A DNA stretch of 64,000 nt from a virus. Positions within the stretch are counted from its first letter, which is position 1. Each line of letters opens with the position of its first letter. Below the pieces are notes generated by a model. That model was not told the DNA's origin. It was given only the letters and a program-made list of their open reading frames with translations, and searched no databases. Both the position numbers and the translations under genes were made by a program. Below, piece by piece: positions 1 through 8,474 of this stretch. The stretch is from positions 20,547 through 84,546 of the IMG/VR virus record IMGVR_UViG_3300010412_000003, one strand, 5' to 3'.

Positions 1-1581
1 GGAATTTCCACACTAACCCTGATTCAAGAGATAATTAATGATGCTGGAATAGACGAATGGGAAATCAATCCCAACAACTATGAATTTTTGTCAAACAAAA
101 AGATGTGGGGCATTCTGCAAAATGCTCAAACAAATGGTGTTTTTCAAGTTGAATCCCAAGGTATGAAAGAGCTTTTATTAAGACTCAAACCAGAAACCCT
201 TAATGATGTTAGTGCTGTTTTGGCGTTATATAGACCAGACTCAATTCAAATGCTTGAAGACTATATTAGGTTTAAACAAAATCCAAATGAAATTGAGTTG
301 TGGCATGAAGATATGTATGATATTGTAAAAGATACATATGGAACAATTATTTTTCAAGAACAACTAATGGAAATTGTTAGGCTTTTTGCTGGCAGAAGCA
401 TGGGTGGTGCTGATCTTTTTAGAAAGGCAATTGGAAAGAAAGATTTGGAATTGGTAAGAAGAGAAGCAAGAAAACTTTATCAAGAAATTATTGATAATGG
501 ATACAGTCATGATCTTGCAATCAAAATTAGTCAGTACATGGAAGATAAGGGTGGGTATATGTTCAATGCATCACACTCTGCTCTCTATGCAGTAATTACA
601 TTGCAAACAGCATTTTTAAAAGCCAACTATCCAGAATTATTTTTCAAGGCACTACTGAATCAAAACACTGGTGATTATGGCTCTATCAATAAGTATATTG
701 TTGATGCACAAGAATTTGGTGTTGAAGTTTTGCCACCACACATCAACAAGTCAGAAAGGGGTTTCTCTGTTGTTGAAAATAAAGTTCTGTTTGGTATTGA
801 GGCAATAAAAGGAATTGGTCAAACATTATCAGACAAAATTGTTGAAGAAAGAATTAAGGGTGGGAAGTATGAAAACCTTTTTGATTTTATAGAAAGAACT
901 TCTCCAAATGTCTCTCAGGTAGTTTCTTTAATAAAGTCTGGTGCAATTCCAACTAAAAATAAACGTCAATATCTTATTGATTATGCACAAAGTTTATATA
1001 ATGAAAGAGAATACAAACCAGTAAAAACATTACCATCAGAAAAAATATTATTGGAAAAATGGCATTTATCATTTCCAAAAGAAATGAACAAAGACGAAAA
1101 GCTAGAGAGGTATAATAGTGCCAGAAAACTATCATTTGAATCAGAGCAAATTCAAAGATTGAAAAAACACATTGATACTTTTGTTGAGAAGTATCTTTCA
1201 AGTGAAAAATTGTGGGAGTTTGAAACTCTTTCAATTTTTCTAACAGGAAACCCATTCAAGTTGGCAAACAATTTTATTACACATTATTCTAATAATCAAA
1301 TTGGTGAAAAATGTGTTTTAGTTGGTGTTGTTGCAGACATTACAAAAAAGAAAGACAGGAATGGAAAGGCTTATTGTTTCATTAGTTTATATACTTCTCA
1401 TTCGGAAATAATTGATGTTACTTTTTGGAGTGGCAAGTATAGCGAATACATTCAGCATCTTGTAAAGGGAAATGATATTGCAGTTTTGTGCAAAATAACT
1501 GATGATGGAAGATTCGTTGCTGAAAAATTAAAAGAATATAAAACATGGCTAGAAGGAAGATTGGAGATTGTCAATGCATAA
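1..1581 (+). CDS. dnaE: DNA polymerase III alpha subunit (DnaE type), C-terminal part; 5' end outside window
   Basis: The reading frame is open from base 1, so 526 residues of a longer replicative polymerase are visible and the PHP and first palm segments lie upstream. The core shows the DnaE signatures GVFQVESQGM, ALYRPDSIQML and YGTIIFQEQLMEI followed by LFRKAIGKK. A helix-hairpin-helix stretch (FGIEAIKGIGQTLSDKI, roughly residues 265-280 of the visible part) follows. The C-terminus has an OB-fold-like segment (VLVGVVADITKKKDRNGKAY). The stop overlaps the start of the helicase gene, so the two are translationally coupled. The family polymerises DNA at the replication fork. A phage carrying its own DnaE rather than a family A or B polymerase fits a large genome with an autonomous replisome. 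Confidence 0.93.
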   Translation, partial: GISTLTLIQEIINDAGIDEWEINPNNYEFLSNKKMWGILQNAQTNGVFQVESQGMKELLLRLKPETLNDVSAVLALYRPDSIQMLEDYIRFKQNPNEIELWHEDMYDIVKDTYGTIIFQEQLMEIVRLFAGRSMGGADLFRKAIGKKDLELVRREARKLYQEIIDNGYSHDLAIKISQYMEDKGGYMFNASHSALYAVITLQTAFLKANYPELFFKALLNQNTGDYGSINKYIVDAQEFGVEVLPPHINKSERGFSVVENKVLFGIEAIKGIGQTLSDKIVEERIKGGKYENLFDFIERTSPNVSQVVSLIKSGAIPTKNKRQYLIDYAQSLYNEREYKPVKTLPSEKILLEKWHLSFPKEMNKDEKLERYNSARKLSFESEQIQRLKKHIDTFVEKYLSSEKLWEFETLSIFLTGNPFKLANNFITHYSNNQIGEKCVLVGVVADITKKKDRNGKAYCFISLYTSHSEIIDVTFWSGKYSEYIQHLVKGNDIAVLCKITDDGRFVAEKLKEYKTWLEGRLEIVNA

Positions 1582-3796
1582 TAGAGATTTAGGAAAAGAA
1601 TTTGAATTTGATGCAACAATTACATATGAAATGTTTTTTGATGATAGCACTCTTTGGGGTGCTTACGCATTTGAAACAGATCAAGAATTGCCAGAAACAA
1701 AGGAAAGACCTGACCCATTTGGGTTAGAACCCTCTGTTTATACTTCTAATCTTGTTGGGAAAACACAAAGGCTTGACCCATCAATGAAATATCATGTGAA
1801 GGCAAAGCTTGCTTATTCTAAAAAATATAAGTCATACAATTATGAAATTGTTTCTGTACAACATGAAGCACCACAAAGCCTTGAAGATCAAAAGACGTTT
1901 CTTAAAACACTTGTAACTGAAAGACAAGCGGAGACACTTCTTAACGTATATCCAAATATTGTTGAAATGGTTCTAAGTGGAGAATATGAAGTTGATCTAA
2001 GTTTATTAGATGGCATTGGAAAATTTACAATGCAAAGAATTGAAGAAAAAATACTTGATAATTATTTAATGGCAGACTTGATGGTTTTATTAGCACCAAT
2101 TGGTGTTAGTCTTGCAAAGATCAAAAAGATTTTTTCAATGGAAACAAATCCTGCTGTTGCAAAGGATATGTTTTTACAAAATCCATATGTTATCACAAAG
2201 CTGGATAGAATTTCTTTTGCACAAGCAGATAAAATTGCTGTGAAAATTAATCCAGAGCTTGAAGTGTCAATGGAAAGGTTGATGGCATTTATTGAATACT
2301 TTCTTGTTCAATTAGGTGAAAATGAAGGTCATACATGGACAACAATTGATACAATACGATATGGTGTTTTAGACTTTATACCAGAATGTGAAAAGCTTTT
2401 AGATGAATTGATTAAATTTGAAAAAGAAAATCCAAGTTTTCTATATATAAATAATGATAAAATTGGGTTGAATTATTATTATAATTCAGAAAAAGAAATT
2501 CTTGAAGTTGTTGAAATGATTTCATGCTCTAGTCCATTGGAAATTTCTCAGGAAGAAATAAACAATGGGATAAAAATTGCAGAAGAACAGCAGGGATTTA
2601 AATTTACAGAAGAGCAGGTTGAATTTCTGATTCAAATGACGAAAAATAATTTTAACATCATTACAGGAAAAGCAGGTAGTGGTAAAAGCACATTGTTACG
2701 TGGAATTGTCAATATCTACGGAAACAAACAAATTGCTCTTTGTGCATTGTCTGCAAAGGCATCAAAAAGAATTGAAGAAACCACAGGAAGAACGGCATCC
2801 ACAATACATAGACTTTTGGGTGCAATGGGAGAGAATCAGTTTTATTATGGTAGCAAAACAAAATTACCATATGATGTTATTATTGTTGATGAATCAAGCA
2901 TGGTAAATGCATATATTTTTCATCGTTTGTTTTTGGCAGTAAGAAGTGGTAGTAAGGTTGTTTTGTGTGGAGATTCAAAACAGCTTCCACCAATTGGTTA
3001 TGGAAATGTATTTGGAGACTTACTTGAAAAAGGAAATATTAATGTAAATAGACTGACCAAAATCTTGCGTCAAGCAGAAAAATCTGGTATAATTACAGAT
3101 GCAAATAAAATAAGGGATGGTATATCACCAATTGAAAAGCCATTGCGAAGAATTGTACATGGTGAAAATAAAGATATGTATTATATGTTCAGGGATGATA
3201 AAGCTGAATTGAGAAGAATTGCAATTGAAAGATATTTAGATGCTGTAAAAGATGTTGGTCTCGATGATGTTTTTATTCTCACACCAAGAAAAAATACTGT
3301 AATAAATAGCTCACTAGAAATAAACAAGAAGATTCAAGATATTTTGATTAATGATGATGTTCCACAAGTTAAGTTGAAAGATGGTCGTATTTATAAACAG
3401 GGTTGTAAAGTTATACACAGGGTTAATGATTACGATAAACAAATTTTTAATGGTGAGTTGGGGTATATTGTGGAAATAAAAACTGACAGCATTGGTGAGC
3501 CAACAGAAATAATCGTTGGCTACGGAGAAAATAAAATATCATATGCAGTTCACGAATTGTATGATATTGATTATGCTTATGCCCTTACAACACACTTATA
3601 TCAAGGTTCTGAGGCAGATACGGTTATAGGTATTATTGATAAGTCACATTATACATTGTTGGATGCAACATTTTTATACACAATGATAACAAGGGCAAGG
3701 TCAAGGTGTTTATTGTTGGCAGAACCATATGCCTACAAAAGATGTTTGAAAGAAAATAAAAGTATTAATAGACAAACTTGGATAAAGGAGTTGTAA
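1574..3796 (+). CDS. RecD2-like superfamily 1 DNA helicase
   Basis: This 740-residue protein has the RecD2 layout: a long N-terminal region with helix-hairpin-helix repeats (LLDGIGKFTMQRIEEKI near residue 148), then an SF1B helicase core. Walker A is GKAGSGKST near residue 365 and Walker B is IIVDESSM near 435. The last motifs are THLYQGSEADTV and MITRARSRCLL near 670-710. The ATG at 1574 is preferred over an upstream TTG because GGAG lies 7 nt before it. The start overlaps the polymerase stop. The expected role is 5'-3' unwinding in replication or recombination beside the polymerase. Confidence 0.88.
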   Translation: MHNRDLGKEFEFDATITYEMFFDDSTLWGAYAFETDQELPETKERPDPFGLEPSVYTSNLVGKTQRLDPSMKYHVKAKLAYSKKYKSYNYEIVSVQHEAPQSLEDQKTFLKTLVTERQAETLLNVYPNIVEMVLSGEYEVDLSLLDGIGKFTMQRIEEKILDNYLMADLMVLLAPIGVSLAKIKKIFSMETNPAVAKDMFLQNPYVITKLDRISFAQADKIAVKINPELEVSMERLMAFIEYFLVQLGENEGHTWTTIDTIRYGVLDFIPECEKLLDELIKFEKENPSFLYINNDKIGLNYYYNSEKEILEVVEMISCSSPLEISQEEINNGIKIAEEQQGFKFTEEQVEFLIQMTKNNFNIITGKAGSGKSTLLRGIVNIYGNKQIALCALSAKASKRIEETTGRTASTIHRLLGAMGENQFYYGSKTKLPYDVIIVDESSMVNAYIFHRLFLAVRSGSKVVLCGDSKQLPPIGYGNVFGDLLEKGNINVNRLTKILRQAEKSGIITDANKIRDGISPIEKPLRRIVHGENKDMYYMFRDDKAELRRIAIERYLDAVKDVGLDDVFILTPRKNTVINSSLEINKKIQDILINDDVPQVKLKDGRIYKQGCKVIHRVNDYDKQIFNGELGYIVEIKTDSIGEPTEIIVGYGENKISYAVHELYDIDYAYALTTHLYQGSEADTVIGIIDKSHYTLLDATFLYTMITRARSRCLLLAEPYAYKRCLKENKSINRQTWIKEL

Positions 3797-4219
3797 ATGA
3801 ATTCTGCTATTAGAGAAAAATATTTTAGAGAACATGAAAGATTACAAGATGCAATCACAAAAGAGGCAATGAGAGTAATCAACATTGTTAAAAAATCTCT
3901 TGGGGAACAAAGTATGGATAAAATGCTCAACAATGGTTTTACTCTTGATGAAACTTATATTGAACATGATGATGAACAAGTTGTTTTCAAACTAGAGGAA
4001 GATGGTTGCAGTTGTTGTCCAAGTGAATATCAATATCTTGCTGTGCCATTTTCAATTATGTTTGATGAATATGAGCTTAATGAACATATTGAAAAATTGA
4101 AGCAAAGAAAAATTGAATTAGAAGCCAAGAAGGAAGAGGAAAATCGTATAGCTCAACAAAAATCCTTAGATTATAAAAGGGAACTTTATGAAAGATTAAA
4201 AAGGGAACTTGGAGAATAG
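3797..4219 (+). CDS. Hypothetical protein with CxCC motif and C-terminal coiled coil
   Basis: A 140-residue protein that starts immediately after the helicase stop. The centre carries DGCSCCPSEYQ, a compact cysteine cluster that could bind metal or simply be structural. The last 45 residues are charged and heptad-like (KQRKIELEAKKEEENRIAQQ), suggesting a coiled coil. I do not recognise the family. Its position in the polymerase-helicase operon suggests an accessory role in DNA metabolism, but this is only context. Confidence 0.7.
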   Translation: MNSAIREKYFREHERLQDAITKEAMRVINIVKKSLGEQSMDKMLNNGFTLDETYIEHDDEQVVFKLEEDGCSCCPSEYQYLAVPFSIMFDEYELNEHIEKLKQRKIELEAKKEEENRIAQQKSLDYKRELYERLKRELGE

Positions 4220-4224
4220 CAACC

Positions 4225-4755
4225 ATGCAACCGCCACTTTCATTTTATAGCATTCGGGATAATAGTATTTCATATGGTGAAAATGGAAATTTTACTCTTA
4301 GAAAGAATGGAAGATTTCTTTATGTAAATGGGAAACGTGCAAGAAAATTTAAAGACCCTTATGAATGGGCAAATCCAAGCAGGTCTGTTTACACAATTGG
4401 AAATTTTATGATCAAAATTGATACAAGCAGATATGGGCAAATGAATCCACAGTGTAAAAGGGAAGTTGAAAAGTGGCTTGCAATGGATGAAAATGATAGG
4501 AAATACTTCCCATATGTTTTTGATTGGGGAGTTCTTGATGGAAGACATTGGATTGTTGTTGAGTTTGTTGAAATGAAAGAACCAAGTGACTACTCGGAAA
4601 TTATTGAATACCTTTGTGAAAAATATAAACTTAACGATTTGATTAATGATAAAAGAGAAAAAATAATGTATGGTCTTATGGATTTAGATTGTGCTGTCAA
4701 TTGGGCTATTAGGGAAGACACACAAGAACCAATTATTTATGATTTTGCATATTAG
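4225..4755 (+). CDS. Small protein-kinase-fold protein (possible pseudokinase)
   Basis: A 176-residue protein with a recognisable minimal kinase pattern. A beta-3-like lysine lies in FMIKID, a helix-C-like glutamate in KREVEKW, and a hinge-like strand in HWIVVEFVEM. The C-terminal pair DLDCAVNWAI and PIIYDFAY sits where the catalytic-loop D..N and DFG motifs belong. There is no HRD, and DFG reads DFA at the very end of the protein, so the C-lobe is severely shortened. Compact phage kinases of this type exist. Catalytic activity is uncertain because the usual activation segment is absent. GGAG lies upstream of the ATG. Confidence 0.55.
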   Translation: MQPPLSFYSIRDNSISYGENGNFTLRKNGRFLYVNGKRARKFKDPYEWANPSRSVYTIGNFMIKIDTSRYGQMNPQCKREVEKWLAMDENDRKYFPYVFDWGVLDGRHWIVVEFVEMKEPSDYSEIIEYLCEKYKLNDLINDKREKIMYGLMDLDCAVNWAIREDTQEPIIYDFAY

Positions 4756-4764
4756 GAGATTAAT

Positions 4765-5193
4765 GTGAATAACTTAAAAAAAGATGTTGCTGAATTGAGA
4801 AGAGAATGGATTGAAAAAGGAAGATTAATTCAAGAGTTGGAAGACCAAGTTAGAGTTGAAGAAAATTCAAAACTTATTGGCAAAAATTTTTGGTCAGCAA
4901 GTGATGGTGTTTTTCCATCAAATGTACCAAATGTGAGTAATATGCATGGCATTCCAGATCAATATTCATTTGCATATCGTGTTACAGGGGTTGATAAAAG
5001 GGGATTTTTACAAGGTATTGTTGTTGGTAGATTTTTTAATACATTCGGATTCTTTTCAAAATCACAGGTGAATGTTGATGTTTCTAATGGATTCAATGAA
5101 ATTTCAGATGATGAATGGAATGAATGGGTTGATATGTGTATTGAAGGTTTTGAAAAATTTATAGTAAAGGTAGAAAAAAATGAAACAGATTAA
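4765..5193 (+). CDS. Hypothetical protein
   Basis: A 142-residue protein that starts with GTG, chosen because TAGGAGATTAAT places a good ribosome site just upstream. The N-terminal 35 residues are charged and helical (coiled-coil-like), and the rest is mixed alpha/beta with many aromatics (YSFAYRVTG, FFNTFGFF). No family is recognised. The 3' end overlaps the next gene by 14 nt, so it belongs to the same translationally coupled series of small early proteins. Confidence 0.65.
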   Translation: MNNLKKDVAELRREWIEKGRLIQELEDQVRVEENSKLIGKNFWSASDGVFPSNVPNVSNMHGIPDQYSFAYRVTGVDKRGFLQGIVVGRFFNTFGFFSKSQVNVDVSNGFNEISDDEWNEWVDMCIEGFEKFIVKVEKNETD

Positions 5194-5506
5194 TTTGCCA
5201 ACAATGTCTATTACTAAAACAGAACCAGATATTGGGGTTGCTATTTGTTATAAAGAAGAATATTATGATGGAGATAAAATTCTTGTTGCAGAAACATATG
5301 TTGAAGTTTTAGGTCAAGATGGTTACAAAAGTAAGCAGGTTGTTTTTGAAATGGATTCTCATGATATGTTGATGATAGCTGATGTTTCAGCAGACGAAAT
5401 TATATATTTGATGGAAGATCAAGTTGAACACTTGGAAAAATTTTTAGAAACATATCGTATAAGAAAGGCTTTGCTAAAAGAAAATAAAAAACAAAATGAA
5501 AGATGA
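5180..5506 (+). CDS. Hypothetical protein
   Basis: A 108-residue acidic protein of predicted beta then alpha structure, ending in a basic tail (KENKKQNER). It overlaps both neighbours by 10-14 nt, typical of coupled translation. No motif links it to a known family and no membrane segment or signal peptide is visible. Confidence 0.65.
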   Translation: MKQINLPTMSITKTEPDIGVAICYKEEYYDGDKILVAETYVEVLGQDGYKSKQVVFEMDSHDMLMIADVSADEIIYLMEDQVEHLEKFLETYRIRKALLKENKKQNER

Positions 5507-5765
5507 ATTTGAAATACTTCTCAAAAGAATGAAAATTCTTGTAGACAGGATTGAGGCAGTTCAAACATCAAACTCACACATGAAAAATGGAAGTTTATAT
5601 AATTTAAATTATTATATTGAAAAAATAGAAAACAAATCTTTTTTCAATTTTGATAATCCAGAGCAAAAGGAATATGTATATAGAGAATATATGTATAGAG
5701 AATGTGATCGAGTAGATAAATTTTTAGAAAAAGAAGCAGTGAAGACAGGAGAAAAAAATGCTTAA
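5496..5765 (+). CDS. Hypothetical small protein
   Basis: An 89-residue, mostly helical, charged and tyrosine-rich protein (KEYVYREYMYRECDRV). It overlaps the previous gene by 11 nt and the next by 8 nt. The family is not recognised. Support comes from gene packing and from codon usage like the neighbouring genes. Confidence 0.6.
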   Translation: MKDEFEILLKRMKILVDRIEAVQTSNSHMKNGSLYNLNYYIEKIENKSFFNFDNPEQKEYVYREYMYRECDRVDKFLEKEAVKTGEKNA

Positions 5766-6147
5766 TGTTTATTTAGCAGGTGGAATGAGAACTGGTTGGC
5801 AAAAAAGTTTTACAGATTTAGAGGAAGATGAAATCTATGCCAATTTTGTTCACTTTATTGACCCTAGAAATAATGGAACAAAGGTTTTTGAAGAATTTAC
5901 TTTTTGGGATATGTTTGGTGTAGAGAAATGTGATTTAGTTTTTGCATATCTTGAGAAGTCTAATCCTGCTGGACATGCCATGATGGTAGAAGCTGGCTAT
6001 GCATTAGGACTTGGGAAAAGAGTTATCTTTGTAAATGAACAAAGTGATAATAAATACACTATGTTTTTAGCAAAATGTCCAAGGGTAATTTATTTTGATA
6101 ATTTTGATCAAGGATTTAATTACTTTTTAACCTTGACAAATATATAA
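5758..6147 (+). CDS. Nucleoside 2-deoxyribosyltransferase-like protein
   Basis: A 129-residue protein with the small Rossmann-like fold of this superfamily. It begins with the strand-loop VYLAGGMRTGW, which binds the nucleoside. The central segment DLVFAYLEKSNPAGHAMMVE then GYALGLGK supplies the expected glutamate nucleophile in the G-x3-E-x-GYA pattern. The family exchanges or hydrolyses bases on deoxynucleosides. A phage copy would act in nucleotide salvage or base modification, fitting the other nucleotide genes here. AGGAG lies 7 nt before the ATG. Some members of this fold only bind nucleotides, so the exact reaction is unproven. Confidence 0.72.
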   Translation: MLNVYLAGGMRTGWQKSFTDLEEDEIYANFVHFIDPRNNGTKVFEEFTFWDMFGVEKCDLVFAYLEKSNPAGHAMMVEAGYALGLGKRVIFVNEQSDNKYTMFLAKCPRVIYFDNFDQGFNYFLTLTNI

Positions 6148-6161
6148 AATTAAGATATACT
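6133..6161 (+). promoter_or_regulatory. Sigma70-type promoter (TTGACA-17-TATACT)
   Basis: TTGACA at 6133-6138 and TATACT at 6156-6161 are separated by exactly 17 bases. The -35 overlaps the 3' end of the deoxyribosyltransferase-like gene. It would start a transcript about 30 bases before the gene at 6198. The same -35 with a 17-base spacer recurs at three other intergenic places in the window. Confidence 0.65.
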
Positions 6162-6197
6162 TAATCTCAATACAAGTTTAAATAAAAGGATAATTTT

Positions 6198-6476
6198 ATG
6201 GATGATGTGAAGCATGTTTTATTTGAAAGATTAACTAAGGGAAAAAATTCATTAAAGTTTGCTTTTGAAAGTGCTGTTAGAATGGTCAATATAAAAAGCA
6301 AAACTATTTGGGATGAATCTTATTTCCTTGCAACTGTTTCAAAAGATGGAATTTTGTTTGAAGACAGTAGTGGAGATACTTGTTTTTGGATTACCAAAGA
6401 TCAGGTTGATCATATGAAAACAATTCTATCATTCTTTGAAAAAAGATTTGTAGAAGGAGTTGAAAATGAAGAATAA
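6198..6476 (+). CDS. Hypothetical small protein
   Basis: A 92-residue protein and the first gene after the promoter at 6133-6161. AAAGGA lies upstream of the ATG. The sequence mixes beta strands and helix (TCFWITKDQVDHMKTILSFF) with no recognised family. Its 3' end overlaps the HD hydrolase start, so the two are probably translated together. Confidence 0.65.
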   Translation: MDDVKHVLFERLTKGKNSLKFAFESAVRMVNIKSKTIWDESYFLATVSKDGILFEDSSGDTCFWITKDQVDHMKTILSFFEKRFVEGVENEE

Positions 6477-6978
6477 CAGAAAAGAACCACCTGTAGAACT
6501 TATAATGACTGAGAAAATTGCTTCTGCAATGATGTTTGCAATCAAGAAACACAAAGGTCAATTGTATAATGGTAAGGATTATTTTAAGGAGCATGTTTTA
6601 GATGTTTTGAAACTTGTTTGCCAAACACAATTTAGGCGCAATGAGGATGTTTTGGTTGCTACAATCTTACATGATATTGTTGAAGATACAGAGGTCACTC
6701 TGGAAGAGATCAAAAAAGAATTTGGTAGGAATGTGGCAAATCTTGTAGACCTTGTTACTCACAACAAAGTAGATGATCATTACAGTGCTTACACAGTTCG
6801 ATTGAAAAATAGTGGAAACAAAGGTGCTATAACCATAAAATTATGTGATCTTACTTCTAATTTGAGCAAATTAGAATGTGTTGATGATGAATTAAGAAAA
6901 TATCTTTTGAGAAAGAAGTACCTAAATGCTCTTACGTATTTGACGTTAGGATATTTTGAAGAAAAAACAAACTACTAG
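6466..6978 (+). CDS. HD-domain (p)ppGpp hydrolase-like protein (SpoT/MESH1 type)
   Basis: A 170-residue stand-alone HD protein with the RelA/SpoT hydrolase motif set. These are FAIKKHKGQLYNGKDYFKEH (first histidine), LHDIVEDTEVTLEEIKKEFG (the HD pair and EDT), and IKLCDLTSNL (the distal aspartate and asparagine). All metal-binding positions expected for Mn-dependent (p)ppGpp hydrolysis appear intact, and no synthetase domain follows. The ATG at 6466 is chosen over a TTG at 6460 because AAGGAG is correctly spaced. The likely role is removal of alarmone or related nucleotides during infection. NADPH phosphatase or other nucleotide pyrophosphohydrolase activity is an alternative. Confidence 0.82.
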   Translation: MKNNRKEPPVELIMTEKIASAMMFAIKKHKGQLYNGKDYFKEHVLDVLKLVCQTQFRRNEDVLVATILHDIVEDTEVTLEEIKKEFGRNVANLVDLVTHNKVDDHYSAYTVRLKNSGNKGAITIKLCDLTSNLSKLECVDDELRKYLLRKKYLNALTYLTLGYFEEKTNY

Positions 6979-6987
6979 GAAAATATA

Positions 6988-7359
6988 ATGACTAGAATAA
7001 ATTGCTTGCCAGTTGAAGAGTTGTCAGACCAACATCTGTTTGCTGAATATAGAGAGCTTCCAAGAGTGAGACATTTAGAACCTAGGCATAGTGATATTAA
7101 AGAATATAAATTGGGTGATGGTCATGTAAAATTCTTTTTGGATAAAGGTCTTTGGTTGCAACATCGTCATGAAGAATTAAAAAATGAATTAGATGCAAGG
7201 GGAATTCAAACAAGCATACCTGTATTATCACTTAGTTGGGATAGTGAATTTATGCTTGATTGGATTCCAACAGAAAAAGACATTGAAATTAATATTGAAA
7301 GAATTCTTGAAAGAATATATAATGGAAAAATAAAACATACATGGAGTAATAAAAAATGA
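6988..7359 (+). CDS. denV: Pyrimidine-dimer DNA glycosylase/AP lyase (T4 endonuclease V homologue)
   Basis: A 123-residue protein whose first 26 residues follow phage T4 DenV closely: MTRIN then VEEL then DQHLFAEYRELPRV. The catalytic pair is present: Thr2, whose N-terminal amine attacks the sugar after Met removal, and Glu23. The mid region GDGHVKFFLDKGLWLQHRH matches the DenV GAGHVTFFYDK stretch. The length is slightly below T4 DenV (138). The C-terminal third, which contributes to dimer recognition in T4, is divergent. It repairs UV-induced pyrimidine dimers. Its stop overlaps the RNA ligase start (ATGA). Confidence 0.9.
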   Translation: MTRINCLPVEELSDQHLFAEYRELPRVRHLEPRHSDIKEYKLGDGHVKFFLDKGLWLQHRHEELKNELDARGIQTSIPVLSLSWDSEFMLDWIPTEKDIEINIERILERIYNGKIKHTWSNKK

Positions 7360-8462
7360 GTGAAAGAACATTGGCAAGCATTCAGGTAATTGAAGACATT
7401 CAGCCAATCCCAAAATATGACAATATTGAATACGCACAAGTTTTGGGATGGTGGGTAATTGTTCGAAAAGGGGAATATGTTATTGGTGATAAAACAATTT
7501 ACATTGAAATTGATTCTGTTTTACCACCTAGAGAAGAATATGAATTCTTGAGAAAACGCAATTTCAGGATTAAGACAATGAGAATGGCAGGGGTTGTTTC
7601 TCAGGGAATTTGTTTCAAGCCAGAATTACTTTTACCAAATACAAGCAGGTATAAAGTTGGTGATGATGTAACTGAAATTCTTGGAGTTGAAAAATACGAA
7701 CCAGATCAATACAACAGAAAGCTACCCACAGGAAAAAAGGGTTCTCCAAAATATCCAAAATTTTTGCTTAGATTTAAATGGTTTAGAAATCTTGTTTTGA
7801 ATAGAAAAGACAATCGTGGATTTCCTAGATTTATTTCAAAGACTGATGAAACAAGAATTCAAAATATGCCATTTGTTTTTAAAGACAAAGAGACACAATA
7901 TATTGTAAGAGAAAAAATTGATGGACAAAGCACAACATTTTTTCTCGAAAAGAAAAAGCTTGGATGGTTGAGGAAAACAGAATTTGATTTTGGAGTATGC
8001 TCAAGAAATTTAAGATTGTGGAAAAAAGATGATAGTCCATTTTGGTTTATTGCAAATTATCATAAAATAGAAGATGTTTTAAAATCAATTTTTGTTATCA
8101 CTGATGCAAAACACTTTGTTGCAATTCAGGGAGAGACAATTTCTCCAAGCGCACAAGGGAATAAATACTTGGTCAGTGAGCCAGAATTTTATGCTTTCAA
8201 TTTTATTGTTGATGGTGTAAAAATAAATTCAATTACATCTAGTGAAATATTAATGGATTATGGAATATCTTGGTGTCCACTTGTTGCTACGAAATTTACA
8301 TTTGATGGAATTGATGATGTTGAAATGTTGATGCACTATGTTGATGGAAGATCGCATATAAATCCAAATGTTTTACGTGAGGGATTTGTTTTCAGAAATG
8401 AAAAGAAAGATGTTTCTTTCAAATGTGTGTCAAATAAATTTTTGTTAAAGTATAATGAATGA
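7356..8462 (+). CDS. ATP-dependent RNA ligase, Rnl5/DraRnl-like with N-terminal OB domain
   Basis: A 368-residue nucleotidyltransferase. The first ~120 residues look like the N-terminal OB domain of Deinococcus Rnl-type ligases (LGWWVIVRKGEYVIGDK). Motif I is REKIDGQST, with the adenylated lysine at residue 187. Motif Ia is CSRNLRL, the motif III region is HFVAIQGETISPS, motif IV is REGFVFRN and motif V is SFKCVSNKFLLKY. All elements for AMP transfer are visible. It probably seals nicked RNA, for instance tRNAs cut by host defence nucleases, which fits a phage with its own tRNA genes. It is co-translated with denV. Confidence 0.85.
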   Translation: MSERTLASIQVIEDIQPIPKYDNIEYAQVLGWWVIVRKGEYVIGDKTIYIEIDSVLPPREEYEFLRKRNFRIKTMRMAGVVSQGICFKPELLLPNTSRYKVGDDVTEILGVEKYEPDQYNRKLPTGKKGSPKYPKFLLRFKWFRNLVLNRKDNRGFPRFISKTDETRIQNMPFVFKDKETQYIVREKIDGQSTTFFLEKKKLGWLRKTEFDFGVCSRNLRLWKKDDSPFWFIANYHKIEDVLKSIFVITDAKHFVAIQGETISPSAQGNKYLVSEPEFYAFNFIVDGVKINSITSSEILMDYGISWCPLVATKFTFDGIDDVEMLMHYVDGRSHINPNVLREGFVFRNEKKDVSFKCVSNKFLLKYNE

Positions 8463-8474
8463 TTGGAGATTAAT

